NCBI GenBank assembly: GCA_905233895.1
Contig: CAJOFL010000008.1
Span: 1-41,464, forward strand
DNA: 41,464 nt
DNA from: an uncultured Bacteroidales bacterium
GTDB taxonomy: Bacteria > Bacteroidota > Bacteroidia > Bacteroidales > P3
Direction: 5' to 3'
Part shown: positions 34,701 to 41,464 of the stretch, piece after piece
Layout of the letters: every line of letters starts with the position of its first letter
Numbering within the stretch: position 1 is the stretch's first letter
The notes under the pieces: generated by a model
The model's input: the letters and a program-made list of their open reading frames with translations, nothing else
Databases searched by the model: none
What the model was told of the DNA's origin: nothing
Program-made: the position numbers and the translations under genes

Positions 34701-36675
34701 AGGCAATATCGGCGGCCGAGGGCATCACAAATGTGTTCGACAGCAAGCGGTTGTGATCGGTCGCCGGGTTCGTTTTGGAACGCATATAGCAACTGCCATC
34801 GTAGCTAATGCTGGGGTATCGGTGCACGTACCAGCGGTTGCTGGAGGGCAGCGTCCAGCAGTCGGTGCCGTTCTCGAAGTCGTCGCGCCAGGGGTAGGTC
34901 GACGCTGTGGCGCAGTCTTTGACCAGCACCACCAATGTGTCGGTCCTGTCGCCGTATTGCAGGGTGATGGTGTCGAGGCCGGAAGTGGCATAGACGATGT
35001 CGACCACACGGCTGTCGGGCCGGACAATCATAGAGGCCTCGTTGTTGTCATGCTTGGAGGAATTCCAGAAGAAAGGTGTCGCAATGGTGTCGACTCCGAC
35101 ATAAAGTGCCCTGAGTTCGGTGCTCTCACCCACCATGGGGTGTTGTGGGGCATATATGCGGGCCAGAGTGTCGGCGGTACCTATGCGCACATTGTCGATA
35201 TAGGCGGTACCGAAGCAGAAGCCGTGACGTGCGAAAGCCACGCGCACACGGTGGCCGCTGTAGCCTTCGAGGGTGAGGCAGTAGGTCTTGTAGCTTGGCA
35301 TCAGCCCCTCAATTGTCATCAACTTGGTCCATACAGCGGCTGAGGTGTCGATGGCGTCAGTCGAGTCGCACACTGCCACCATTACGTCGATAACCGGCGT
35401 GTCGTATCGGTTGGTCGATTGCAGCGAGCGGTAATCCCACAAAACTGGCACGTTGGCACCCCATGCAGGCAGCGGTATTGGCGGCGAGATGAGCCATGAG
35501 TCGGCAGTGTAGGCGGGGTTGTCGATGGCGTTGCTGTACATATATCCGTTGCCGCTTAAGGTGTGGCGCTCCCAGTTCGATATCTGGTCGGCTCGCAGCG
35601 TGATATTCCAGCTGGCAGCAGCCGTGGCGTTGTCGAAGTCGGATATCCAAGGCAGGCTGTTAACACTGCCGTTGGCGGTGGTGAATGAGAACTCGCGTAC
35701 GCGGTAGCTCTCGCTGCCGTCGGCGCACATCGTCTGTAGTGTGCCGCTATAGGTGGTGGCTCCATTGAGCATGCCGGTGACGCAGATAAAGGTGTCGGTG
35801 AGGATGGTGTAGATGCCAGCTTCGGCAATCGTCAGGTAGTAGCCAGCGCCCGCCACCGCAGGCCAACTAAGTACTGTGCTGTCGGGATTGTTGCTCACCA
35901 CGGTGATATCGCCAGGGTAGGGGCAGGGTGAGGCGTCGGGCTCGAGTGTGTACCAGCGACCTTTCTCGGGCCACGACTCCGCGGTGTTGTAAAGCGAGCA
36001 GGTGGTGTTGAATCGCACCGCCTCGTGGGTGGCAAAGTCGATGTAGATGATATCCCTGTTATTGTTGTTCACCGTCGCCGACACACCGTTCTGCAGGCGC
36101 ACGGAAGAGGCGGTATGTACCGCCCCGGAATCGGCCTCGCCATACACCACCCGAAAGCCACCAGTCTCGAACAGCTGCACCTGGAAGCACACATACAGCG
36201 AGTCGCCGCCGGAATTGTAGTCTTTCATCCGCGTCTCCACCACCCGCACACGGTTCCCCGCGGTGCCCAGCAGCGCCATACGCGTATAGCAGTTGTCGTC
36301 GAATCGGCCCCTCCAGCCGAAGGGCTCTATCTTCGGACCGTTGCTCTGGTTCAAGGCGTTCGAATAACCGCCGCTCGCCGGCACCGGCGTACTCCCCAGC
36401 CGCACCGTGCCGTTGATGTTGGTCGAAAACTGGCTGTAGGTCGCCACGCCCAGAGTGAAGTCGAATCCGATGTCTCTCACCCCCGAACATGCCGACATGT
36501 TGAACCCACTGGCGATAATCACCGTGTCCACACCGTCGATGTCGTACCACAGCGTTGTGTCTACACCCGTGGAGAATCCCCACGAGTCGATAATCATTTG
36601 TGCTTTCATTCCGACGGTCGGCAGCAGCAGTGTCGCCGCCAGCAGGAGAGTCTTGAGGAAATGTCTGGTGACCAT
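31738..36675 (-). CDS. Giant secreted protein with repeated choice-of-anchor J domains and T9SS sorting domain
   Basis: 1645 residues. An N-terminal signal peptide (about 26 residues, HFLKTLLLAATLLLPTVGMK) leads into a beta-sandwich region and a fibronectin-III-like part (about 250-335). Five choice-of-anchor J units start near residues 337, 594, 837, 1064 and 1311 (LPWISDFDN, YPWRDDFENG, FPWQADFNDRG, VVDDFSGG, LPWSENW), so the period is about 240. PKD-like domains lie between (e.g. VTATNAYGSTSDTTII). The last 75 residues are a type A T9SS sorting domain (SIYPNPSDGDVTVNVGQP... AYFVRIVSDGG). It is exported and fixed at the cell surface, probably binding or adhesive; no protease motif is seen. 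Last gene of the sigma-factor operon. Confidence 0.9.
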   Translation of the reverse strand: MVTRHFLKTLLLAATLLLPTVGMKAQMIIDSWGFSTGVDTTLWYDIDGVDTVIIASGFNMSACSGVRDIGFDFTLGVATYSQFSTNINGTVRLGSTPVPASGGYSNALNQSNGPKIEPFGWRGRFDDNCYTRMALLGTAGNRVRVVETRMKDYNSGGDSLYVCFQVQLFETGGFRVVYGEADSGAVHTASSVRLQNGVSATVNNNNRDIIYIDFATHEAVRFNTTCSLYNTAESWPEKGRWYTLEPDASPCPYPGDITVVSNNPDSTVLSWPAVAGAGYYLTIAEAGIYTILTDTFICVTGMLNGATTYSGTLQTMCADGSESYRVREFSFTTANGSVNSLPWISDFDNATAAASWNITLRADQISNWERHTLSGNGYMYSNAIDNPAYTADSWLISPPIPLPAWGANVPVLWDYRSLQSTNRYDTPVIDVMVAVCDSTDAIDTSAAVWTKLMTIEGLMPSYKTYCLTLEGYSGHRVRVAFARHGFCFGTAYIDNVRIGTADTLARIYAPQHPMVGESTELRALYVGVDTIATPFFWNSSKHDNNEASMIVRPDSRVVDIVYATSGLDTITLQYGDRTDTLVVLVKDCATASTYPWRDDFENGTDCWTLPSSNRWYVHRYPSISYDGSCYMRSKTNPATDHNRLLSNTFVMPSAADIAYLSLIFQTRNTYNNTDAHLSVYFALDSSNAETLLIDTVIGWNTYRQIIVPLSNLAGQTGHFIFEHWTSSTATNHDIYLDDVEVRYAADPVITHNIPDHVYVGDTNTFTATISEGSTTGLAYNWTLALGHADTIGNGHDGNLHIVYLSGGVDTIIVTATNAYGSTSDTTIITICEPVDQFPWQADFNDRGCWYTADAQDWTITNNYTVNHNVLSAWGDLSTQGTIALPTMQLPMDTTLTLDYKTRGNSDYSVLLTTGTYGTYDSVLYNGPITSGSTFAWQSISLRAYAGQRVRIAFDKPHNYDVIQIDSIIVRSHNYPIIVLEAPRHAFTDGAATATVLITHGDSTTMVYQWHSTLLGTTVTQTSPLLSLTYTTTGIDTISVIGANDYGADSATAVTVVTAWDTLQAPCVVDDFSGGNLNLWYQDANCSWQEYLGTGRSYWYNPAVDARIVSRAIAVPSWADDSLVLEWKAAAESYNTAMRYYVLATTGDYTDYSQYDTLFTFDNVLSTAIAEWNIGRAGLGAYAGQTIHVAFVNHPTATFYQYDARALRIDDVQIINLRLPQIRIAKPSVAHSGEPTLVRAELVEGTNTGLSCTWHSTMATAGLATLTVNNDSLHILYTAAGTDTISLVVTTAYGTDSATTTLDVQSCSDVNTLPWSENWLYTSGLGCWRSYNFTPTNNSEWWYSYQSGMHSGQSYSGYDANNWLISPAIQMPDTPDCATLRYRLRAPYTHQDGYLYSAELDVLVSTGDATDTSSFSHVLFSGHLYIGDNINDSRLYEAVLNSFAGQRIHLAFVHRGPHCSIFIDSVSITLVVDTTHTVPDTVWRTVSVTANVEGAAEMYGSGLYADSSMVEIGYHLADTAAFGGHWEFLGWSDGPTETPRNILVTSDTAIVALFQWVGDTTQAITQPSIQSISIYPNPSDGDVTVNVGQPSLITVIDATGRIVIPSTQANSTFIIPHLSLSPGAYFVRIVSDGGVTIRKMIIRGYK

Positions 36676-36690
36676 TCTTTTATTCTGTAA

Positions 36691-37314
36691 TTATTTTTCT
36701 TTTTTCTTCTTTCTCATTTTCACTGCAGTGCAGTGGTAGATACCCGTCTTGCGGTCGTAGTCGATGGTCACGGCATAGCCGCGGTGGACCATCCTGTCGC
36801 TCCATTCCAGCACGGCGTCGACGCTGGTGGTCTCCAGCGTGAGGGTGTCTGCCATACTGTCATCGTCCTCGGTGCCGGCCAGCGGCTGCAGGGTGGCCTT
36901 GAGACCCAGGTGGGCGTCGCCCACCATCTGCACTATGAGCGTCATCTCTTCGCGAAGCGAAGCATTCTCATATAGTGTGGATTCGTCGCCTACCACATAC
37001 TCCAGTGTCATGGTGCTTTCCTCGGCCAGAGGGAATTCTTTGTTTGCCGAAGCGTCGGCCCCGGAAGGTTCGGTGCTCTTGCTGTGGAGTTTGTTTGCGG
37101 TGCGCGGGGTTTGCGGAAGACCTTTGTCTCCGCTGAACGTGATTTCACGCCCCAGGTCCAACTCATCGTTAGCCTTCGGCTGCCAGTCTTGAGACACATG
37201 GACGTTCGAGGCCGATGTTCCGGGATAGACACCAAGCGGTGCGACCGGGTAAAGTTGGGAACAGGAGGCGGCTACCAATGCCGCGAGGAATATATATGGA
37301 AGTGCTTTCTTCAT
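36691..37314 (-). CDS. Lipoprotein of unknown function
   Basis: 207 residues. A signal peptide with lipobox LVAASC (cysteine at residue 18) shows a lipoprotein. No catalytic motif is seen after that. The C-terminal part (LTLETTSVDAVLEWSDRMVHRG; GIYHCTAVKMRKKKK) is a compact alpha/beta module with a basic tail. Its ATG overlaps the previous gene's TGA (ATGA), and it ends 15 bases before the giant T9SS gene. It may help assemble or anchor that protein. Confidence 0.75.
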   Translation of the reverse strand: MKKALPYIFLAALVAASCSQLYPVAPLGVYPGTSASNVHVSQDWQPKANDELDLGREITFSGDKGLPQTPRTANKLHSKSTEPSGADASANKEFPLAEESTMTLEYVVGDESTLYENASLREEMTLIVQMVGDAHLGLKATLQPLAGTEDDDSMADTLTLETTSVDAVLEWSDRMVHRGYAVTIDYDRKTGIYHCTAVKMRKKKKEK

Positions 37315-37745
37315 TTTGTGAGTAGTTCTAGGTGGTGGAGCAGGATGCTGCGGTATTCGCTGTTGGTACGGGTGTCGACGATGCAGAGTTTGCGGTCGCG
37401 ATAGGAGAGGAATAAGAAACGTCCTTCGGCGCCGTAGGGCATCGAGAGGATGGCATCACCTCCGTCGGCCAGCAGGGCGGCGCGGCGCGGGTCGGGGGAG
37501 GGGAGGTCAAATTCGGCCTGCATCCAGCTCCATCCCGCCGTGTCGAGGGCTTCGACGGTGGTGACGTCCACCTTCGTCGAGTCGTCGAATGGGTAGTTTT
37601 TCACAAAACCCACTCGCACCCCCTCTTGGCCGGAGTAGCGCTTGTAGAGTTCGCCCACCCCGTGGGGCCCCGTGAGGCGCCACACGGCCAGGGCGGCCAG
37701 CGCAAGGGCCGTCAGGAGAAGGGTTATTTTCAGCAGGCGTTTCAT
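37311..37745 (-). CDS. Small secreted or membrane-anchored protein
   Basis: 144 residues. A hydrophobic N-terminal segment (LLKITLLLTALALAALAVW) serves as signal peptide or anchor. The rest is soluble, including GVRVGFVKNYPFDDSTKVDV, and ends with ILSMPYGAEGRFLFLSYRDRKL. I know no family. Overlaps the lipoprotein gene by four bases. The 87-base gap to the preceding gene holds a tandem repeat. Confidence 0.65.
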   Translation of the reverse strand: MKRLLKITLLLTALALAALAVWRLTGPHGVGELYKRYSGQEGVRVGFVKNYPFDDSTKVDVTTVEALDTAGWSWMQAEFDLPSPDPRRAALLADGGDAILSMPYGAEGRFLFLSYRDRKLCIVDTRTNSEYRSILLHHLELLTK

Positions 37746-37749
37746 CTAT

Positions 37750-37830
37750 GGTTTACGGTTTACAGTTTACGGTTTACAGTTTACGGTTTACAGTTTACGG
37801 TTTACTGTTGTGGGTTTACTGTTGTGGGTT
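37750..37830. repeat. 14-bp tandem repeat (GGTTTACAGTTTAC and a variant)
   Basis: Repeats of GGTTTACAGTTTAC, then two of GGTTTACTGTTGTG, fill almost the entire gap between the anti-sigma-like gene and the next. They add up to about six units. Confidence 0.9.
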
Positions 37831-37832
37831 GC

Positions 37833-38099
37833 TCATTCTTTATTTAGTAACATGTTGGCACAGAGGAGTACAGCTTCTTTTTCGCCGTTCTGGTTGCAGG
37901 CCACTTGGGGGCCGTTGTCGTGGAGCCCTGCGGCGGTGGGGATTCCTGCCGTCAGCAACAGGGCCGCCGTGCCGGCCAGCACCCACCAGCGTCGGCGGCC
38001 GCCCACTTCGCCGTGCAGGCGGGTGAGGTGCGCCGAGTCCTCGCGCCTACGGCGCTCGGCCTCACCTTGGAGCAGGGTGGTGATCTCTTGTTCTGTCAT
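37833..38099 (-). CDS. Small membrane protein, possible anti-sigma factor
   Basis: 88 residues. Its ATG overlaps the sigma-factor stop by four bases. The N-terminal 30 residues are charged and helical (EAERRRREDSAHL), then one membrane helix follows (WWVLAGTAALLLTAGIP) and a short outer tail with two cysteines. Size, one transmembrane helix and coupling to a sigma gene suggest an anti-sigma or accessory membrane protein, but no zinc-binding HxxxCxxC (ZAS) motif is present. Confidence 0.65.
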   Translation of the reverse strand: MTEQEITTLLQGEAERRRREDSAHLTRLHGEVGGRRRWWVLAGTAALLLTAGIPTAAGLHDNGPQVACNQNGEKEAVLLCANMLLNKE

Positions 38100-38551
38100 A
38101 TTTCTTGGCTCTTTTGTTTCATCTTTTTCACTATGCGCCAGCGGATCTGGACCACACTTCGGCTCTTTATACCCAGCTCGCGCGCTATGTCGTCGGCCTC
38201 GTAGCCGTCGAGGGTCATCTCCATCACCTTCCGTTCGTGAGCGGTGAGGTCGGTGGCCAGCTCGGCAATCCGCTCGCGGGCATCGGCCTGAGGCGCGTCA
38301 GCGAGGGGCATCTGCTCGTCGAGCCTCACCGTCTCCACCCGTTTCCGGCGGTACTGGTGCTGCACGACGCTGCGGCAGTGGAACCGCACCCACGCCCGTT
38401 CCTCTTCGGGAGTCGCACCCTCGCGCAGCCGGTGCCGGTAGTGCCACAGCGCGGCCAGGACCTCCTGCACCAGGTCGTCGCATTCCACCGCGCCGCCCGT
38501 GGCATGCCACAGGCATATGGCACGAATCATGCGACGATGACGCTGCACCAT
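38096..38551 (-). CDS. ECF-type sigma-70 factor
   Basis: 151 residues. Region 2 shows ECDDLVQEVLAALWHYRHRL; region 4 shows LTAHERKVMEMTLDGYEADDIARELGIKSRSVVQIRWRIVKKM, the -35 recognition helix-turn-helix. It directs RNA polymerase to a limited set of promoters, probably surface and secretion genes as its own operon ends with a T9SS protein. The N-terminus seems short: codons upstream stay open to TAA 38602 and look protein-like (NRYSEFDA) but contain no ATG, GTG or TTG. A start at 38551 is therefore the only standard choice. Confidence 0.88.
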   Translation of the reverse strand: MVQRHRRMIRAICLWHATGGAVECDDLVQEVLAALWHYRHRLREGATPEEERAWVRFHCRSVVQHQYRRKRVETVRLDEQMPLADAPQADARERIAELATDLTAHERKVMEMTLDGYEADDIARELGIKSRSVVQIRWRIVKKMKQKSQEI

Positions 38552-38612
38552 TGCATCGAACTCGCTGTATCTGTTTTTGTTGTCCGTTTTGCTGACTTGT
38601 TATATGCTGTGG

Positions 38613-38620
38613 CAAAGATA
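38613..38620 (-). promoter_or_regulatory. -7 box upstream of the sigma operon
   Basis: TATCTTTG on the minus strand (38620-38613) fits TAnnTTTG. No clear TTTG lies 19-21 bases before it, so the promoter may need an activator or an alternative sigma factor. Transcription would start near 38606. Confidence 0.4.
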
Positions 38621-38877
38621 CTCATTTTTTCGTTTGCCGTCGCCTAAGTTGCTCCGGCTGATATACTAATAACCGCTTTTTGCCCGAAAGTCTACATCCC
38701 CCCTCGAAAATTAACGTTTTTTTAACAAAACATTGCTGGACCCCCTGTAATTTATATATTGAATATATCCGCCGCTCCGCCCAAATGGAGTGTTAATGGT
38801 TATAGGTAAATATATTGTAGATGCGCAAATGGGAATGTTACTTCACATTTCCCAGCAGTTCTTTCGCGAAAGATGAC
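38621..38877. other. Intergenic stretch between the ATPase and sigma genes
   Basis: No gene is visible. It holds an AT-rich block (38700-38800), an imperfect inverted repeat TGGGAATG...CATTTCCCA (38829-38853) and the short palindrome CTTTCGCGAAAG (38862-38873). None has a T run that would make a clear terminator. Confidence 0.5.
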
Positions 38878-40074
38878 TCAATACAGCAATCCTACCATCC
38901 ACAACGGGAGTTTTTTGCCAACAGGATACTCCATACGGTCGGCAAATATATAGGAGTTAGGAACGTCGGCCACTTGGTCAAAGGTTTTATCCTGGCCGCC
39001 TACTTCAAAAGTCGACCTGCCATCAACGATGAAATCGCCCTGTGCTTTCCCGTATTCAACCGTGTGTCCATAACTCAACTGGTTCACAACAAAACATTCT
39101 CGTATGGTACCGATCTTCCCCTGTTGTCCAAGTGCATAGAAAAGATTAGGATTATGTAAATATATCTTATCAGGTTTCTGCATACGGGTAACTGATTTGT
39201 TGTCGGAATAGAGAAGATGTAGCAGTTCGGCACGTTGCAGATTGCTGAGATAACTGAGAACGGTTTGTTTGTTGAGTTCAAGATAGGCCGACAGTTTGGC
39301 TATGTTGACCTCATAGGGCACATTGTCGGCAAGGTAGAGCAGCAAAGCCTTGATACGACGGGTATAGGCTGGATCAATGCCACAGAACTGCGTAAGCTCT
39401 TGTTCGACGATAAAGTTGATGACATTCTCAATACGGCTATAGTATTCCACCTCATTACCATCGTAAAATGGATAATACCCCACACGTAGATACTCCTCGA
39501 ACAATGGCTGAGGATGGCAGGCGGTATTTACCTCTACACAAATATCATCCGAAGAAGAAAGTATCTCTTCCAAAGAATGGGAGGGAAGATCAATGTTTTT
39601 GTAGAAATGCAAAAACTCCCGGAACGAAAGCCCCTCCATAGTATAGCTGAGTACACGGCGTGATAGATCGGCGTCGGCATTGAGAATCTGTATCAGCGAT
39701 GAGCCACTGAAGGTGATCCGCAAATCAGGATAGAGATCGATTATTTCTTTGATTTCACGGCTCCATGTGGGGTATTTGTGAACCTCGTCAAGAAACAGGT
39801 GACGACCTCCCATCATGTGGAAGCGCTCGGCGAGTTCGAGCAAGGTGTGCTTGGAAAAATACATACTGTCGAGCACACAATATAATGCTTCGCCAGGTTG
39901 GATGCCATATGTATTCTTGATATATTGACGGATAAGTGTCGTTTTACCAACGCCTCGAGAACCCCGAATGGCTACAAGTTGTTTTTCCCATGCGATTGTA
40001 TGCATTGTTTCCCGCACAATGTCCAGGGTAACTTGTGAGATTAATGCACGGTGTTTTTGAAATAATGTCTCCAT
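38878..40074 (-). CDS. AAA ATPase with DUF4143-type C-terminus
   Basis: 398 residues. P-loop RGSRGVGKTT (37-46, K44), Walker B GRHLFLDEVHKYPTW with the following sensor ITFSGSSLIQI. Then comes SYTMEGLSFREFLHFY and a C-terminal half with a winged-helix part (NIAKLSAYLELNKQTVLSYLSNLQRAELL) and a nuclease-like end (GDFIVDGRSTFEVGGQDKT), as in the AAA_14/DUF4143 group common in Bacteroidales. Function is uncertain; members are often linked to toxin or defence loci. Its own promoter lies at 40096-40127 with an inverted repeat. The start ATG is preceded by AT-rich DNA. Confidence 0.85.
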   Translation of the reverse strand: METLFQKHRALISQVTLDIVRETMHTIAWEKQLVAIRGSRGVGKTTLIRQYIKNTYGIQPGEALYCVLDSMYFSKHTLLELAERFHMMGGRHLFLDEVHKYPTWSREIKEIIDLYPDLRITFSGSSLIQILNADADLSRRVLSYTMEGLSFREFLHFYKNIDLPSHSLEEILSSSDDICVEVNTACHPQPLFEEYLRVGYYPFYDGNEVEYYSRIENVINFIVEQELTQFCGIDPAYTRRIKALLLYLADNVPYEVNIAKLSAYLELNKQTVLSYLSNLQRAELLHLLYSDNKSVTRMQKPDKIYLHNPNLFYALGQQGKIGTIRECFVVNQLSYGHTVEYGKAQGDFIVDGRSTFEVGGQDKTFDQVADVPNSYIFADRMEYPVGKKLPLWMVGLLY

Positions 40075-40095
40075 TTTTGTTCTTTAAATCCGGTG

Positions 40096-40127
40096 CAAAA
40101 ATACAAAAAGTTACTGAACTAACCAAA
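40096..40127 (-). promoter_or_regulatory. Promoter of the DUF4143-type ATPase gene
   Basis: TTTG (40127-40124), 20 bases, TATTTTTG (40103-40096) on the minus strand. The ATG at 40074 is 22 bases past the -7 box. Confidence 0.7.
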
Positions 40128-40148
40128 TTTTTATTCATTATGGTTAGT
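40118..40148. promoter_or_regulatory. 8-bp inverted repeat at the -33 box
   Basis: ACTAACCA (40118-40125) and TGGTTAGT (40141-40148), 15 bases apart. The left arm overlaps the -33 box of the ATPase promoter, so it may be an operator. GGTTA...TAACC at 40142-40157 adds a second small repeat. Confidence 0.4.
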
Positions 40149-40357
40149 CTGGTAACCATTCCTGGGCGCTCCTTTAGACCTCAAAAACGATGAAATAACA
40201 CCTCGTTCGGAAGCTTACCTTTCTATCTTGGCTAGTGTGTATCTTACTTTCAAGATTATAGATGTTTTCTGTTTCCCACACATACACCAATTGCAAATTA
40301 TTTAATAATTGTGTATAAAATTAAATATGAAATTATAATCAAAAACGTAACAAAAAA

Positions 40358-40389
40358 GAAAAAGTGAACATCGAAAACTCGATGTTCAC
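40358..40389 (-). terminator. Orphan terminator hairpin
   Basis: GTGAACATCGA (40364-40374), AAAC, TCGATGTTCAC (40379-40389); read on the minus strand a long T-rich run follows. No gene with a recognisable product lies upstream on that strand. The rest of 40149-40533 shows no gene. Confidence 0.6.
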
Positions 40390-40536
40390 TTCAGTACCTT
40401 GGGAGGAACTCTGAAAAGAATGTCTCATTATTGACCCACAGCAAAGATGTAACGCCAATTTTCTCTGTGCAAAACAGCCCTCCCCCAAGCGATGGAGGTG
40501 CTGATGGAAACAAACCTCTGTCAGGAGCAAAAACTT

Positions 40537-40567
40537 TTTGCCGTCTCGCAAAAAGATCGTATCTTTG
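40537..40567 (+). promoter_or_regulatory. Promoter of the His-rich protein and TonB receptor genes
   Basis: TTTG (40537-40540), 19 bases, TATCTTTG (40560-40567), both exact. An 8-bp inverted repeat CTTTTTGC (40534-40541)/GCAAAAAG (40548-40555) covers the -33 box and spacer. Transcription should start near 40574, only a few bases before the ATG at 40579. Confidence 0.7.
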
Positions 40568-40578
40568 CGGCTCGAAAA

Positions 40579-40905
40579 ATGAACCGATTGCTGCGATATA
40601 TTGCATCTTTTGTGCTGTTGGTGAGCTATTTACCAATGGTAGTGCTGTCGTCGCTGCATGTGCATCATGAGACGATTGATGCCCACGACGACTGTCTGCA
40701 ATGCGTCGGTCACATTGAAGAGGGTCATCATCACGAACACGACTGCCTGTTTTGCAACTTCCTCGGCCAGAGCTATCTTGCGCAGGACGAGGAACAACAG
40801 GCCACTATATTCCCCGCATCGGAGTGCATCTGCATGCCGACACAGCTGCTGGTGAAGCAACTCCATCATGGGGTAGTACAGTTGCGGGCACCGCCGGTGG
40901 TGTAG
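40579..40905 (+). CDS. Small exported His/Cys-rich protein, probably metal-binding
   Basis: 108 residues from ATG 40579; an ATG at 40492 lies upstream of the promoter. The N-terminal hydrophobic segment (LLRYIASFVLLVSYLPMVVLSS) is a signal or anchor. Then LHVHHETIDAHDDCLQCVGH and EEGHHHEHDCLFCNF supply many histidines and two CxxC pairs, a likely site for Zn, Cu or another metal. It lies 85 bases before a TonB-dependent receptor, so it may take part in metal or metallophore uptake. I do not recognise a named family. Confidence 0.8.
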   Translation: MNRLLRYIASFVLLVSYLPMVVLSSLHVHHETIDAHDDCLQCVGHIEEGHHHEHDCLFCNFLGQSYLAQDEEQQATIFPASECICMPTQLLVKQLHHGVVQLRAPPVV

Positions 40906-40990
40906 TATCCTTCCAGCCCCATAATTTATTTTTTCCTGTATTTCTAGCATTCTTAAGAATAGTTAGAGTATATCATTTAGTAATACATCA

Positions 40991-41464
40991 ATGAAAAAGA
41001 TAATCCTCATAATCATAACATTATTGCCGATGATGGCCGTGGCGCAAAGCCATCACGACACAATACGGTTGCGCCAGGTGGTGGTGACGGCCACGCAGCA
41101 TGCCACCACTCGCAGCGAAGCCCCCACCGCCGTGGGCGTCATCGACGGCGGACAGATGGAGGCCGTCAGTGCTGTCAACCTCGGTCAGGCCTTGAATTTC
41201 AGCACAGGCCTGCGGGTGGAGAACACCTGCCAGAACTGCGGCACCAACGAGGTGCGCATCAACGGCCTCGGCCAGGCCTACTCACAGATACTTATCGACA
41301 GTCGTCCGTTGAACAACGCGCTGGCGGGCGTCTACCTGCTCGACCAGCTGCCTACGGCCTTGATTGACCGCATCGAGGTGCTGCGAGGCGGAGGTTCGGC
41401 ACTCTATGGCAGCAACGCCATCGCCGGTGTCATCAACGTCATCACCCACGAGCCGCGCACGAAC
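40991..41464 (+). CDS. TonB-dependent receptor, 5' part only
   Basis: 158 codons to the right edge, no stop. A signal peptide (KKIILIIITLLPMMAVAQ) is followed at once by the TonB box/plug: RQVVVTATQHATTRSEAP, then NLGQALNFSTGLRVENTCQNC, VRINGLGQAYSQILIDSRPL, and LRGGGSALYGSNAIAGVINV. The plug is complete to that point. It imports a metal complex, haem or similar through the outer membrane. The NTCQNCG pair is typical of a Bacteroidota receptor subgroup. The substrate is not shown, but the His-rich upstream gene suggests a metal. Confidence 0.93.
   Translation, partial: MKKIILIIITLLPMMAVAQSHHDTIRLRQVVVTATQHATTRSEAPTAVGVIDGGQMEAVSAVNLGQALNFSTGLRVENTCQNCGTNEVRINGLGQAYSQILIDSRPLNNALAGVYLLDQLPTALIDRIEVLRGGGSALYGSNAIAGVINVITHEPRTN

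Noticed and set aside
37750..37830. Possible CRISPR or attachment site
   Set aside because: A simple 14-bp tandem repeat; no integrase gene in the window.
38821..39159. Plus-strand open frame of 112 codons
   Set aside because: Antisense to the end of the DUF4143-type ATPase and without any family signal.

Overview
The window looks like a chromosome segment from an anaerobic Bacteroidales (Bacteroidota) bacterium. Evidence: several promoters of the Bacteroidota type (TTTG, 19-21 bases, TAnnTTTG), a giant protein with a type IX secretion (T9SS) C-terminal sorting domain, a KorAB 2-oxoacid:ferredoxin oxidoreductase, a DUF6266 protein and a SusC-era style TonB receptor. Housekeeping genes are GC-rich. 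The island in the middle is clearly more AT-rich, most of all from 15.1 to 19.1 kb, which suggests acquisition in pieces. No rRNA, tRNA or CRISPR array was recognised.

Layout. 1-3.9 kb (minus): a family 2 glycosyltransferase running off the left edge, then topA (DNA topoisomerase I) broken by an apparent 11-base deletion. 4.3-7.7 kb (plus): ridA, acyl-CoA dehydrogenase, etfB, etfA, closed by tandem terminators. 8.0-8.7 kb: a DUF6266 protein preceded by an 11-bp tandem repeat. 8.8-24.3 kb (plus): a tightly packed operon of eleven genes from one good promoter. 24.4-28.5 kb: a Fic/AlbA-type chimera, a BRO-N protein, a secreted SGNH hydrolase, a BRO-Fic fusion and a small GNAT-like protein. 28.6-31.5 kb (minus): korA-korB. 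31.7-38.6 kb (minus): ECF sigma factor, small membrane protein, two envelope proteins and a 1645-residue T9SS protein, in one operon. 38.9-40.1 kb (minus): an AAA ATPase of the DUF4143 kind. 40.6-41.5 kb (plus): a His/Cys-rich small protein and the 5' part of a TonB-dependent receptor.

The main item is the 8.8-24.3 kb operon. Its first layer (DUF4007 protein, large P-loop ATPase, DndC/SspD-like PP-loop sulfurtransferase with an Fe-S cysteine set) reads as an SspBCD-like DNA phosphorothioation module. A YhcG-type PDDEXK nuclease sits between the ATPase and the sulfurtransferase. It is followed by a double-GHKL histidine kinase, a receiver-domain protein with no recognised DNA-binding domain, an unknown 220-residue protein, a PLD-nuclease/SF2 helicase, a 74-residue protein, a Rad50/DndD-like ATPase with a CxxC hook, and an unknown 189-residue protein. 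No cysteine desulfurase, DndB, SspE or DptFGH was seen. My inference is a DNA-backbone modification and restriction system coupled to two-component signalling, in a combination I do not recognise as described.

Other points of interest are the chimeric fic gene, twin palindromes lying on a promoter at 26.5 kb, a 47-bp inverted repeat (46/47 identical) 27.6 kb apart that frames the whole middle section, and the broken topA.
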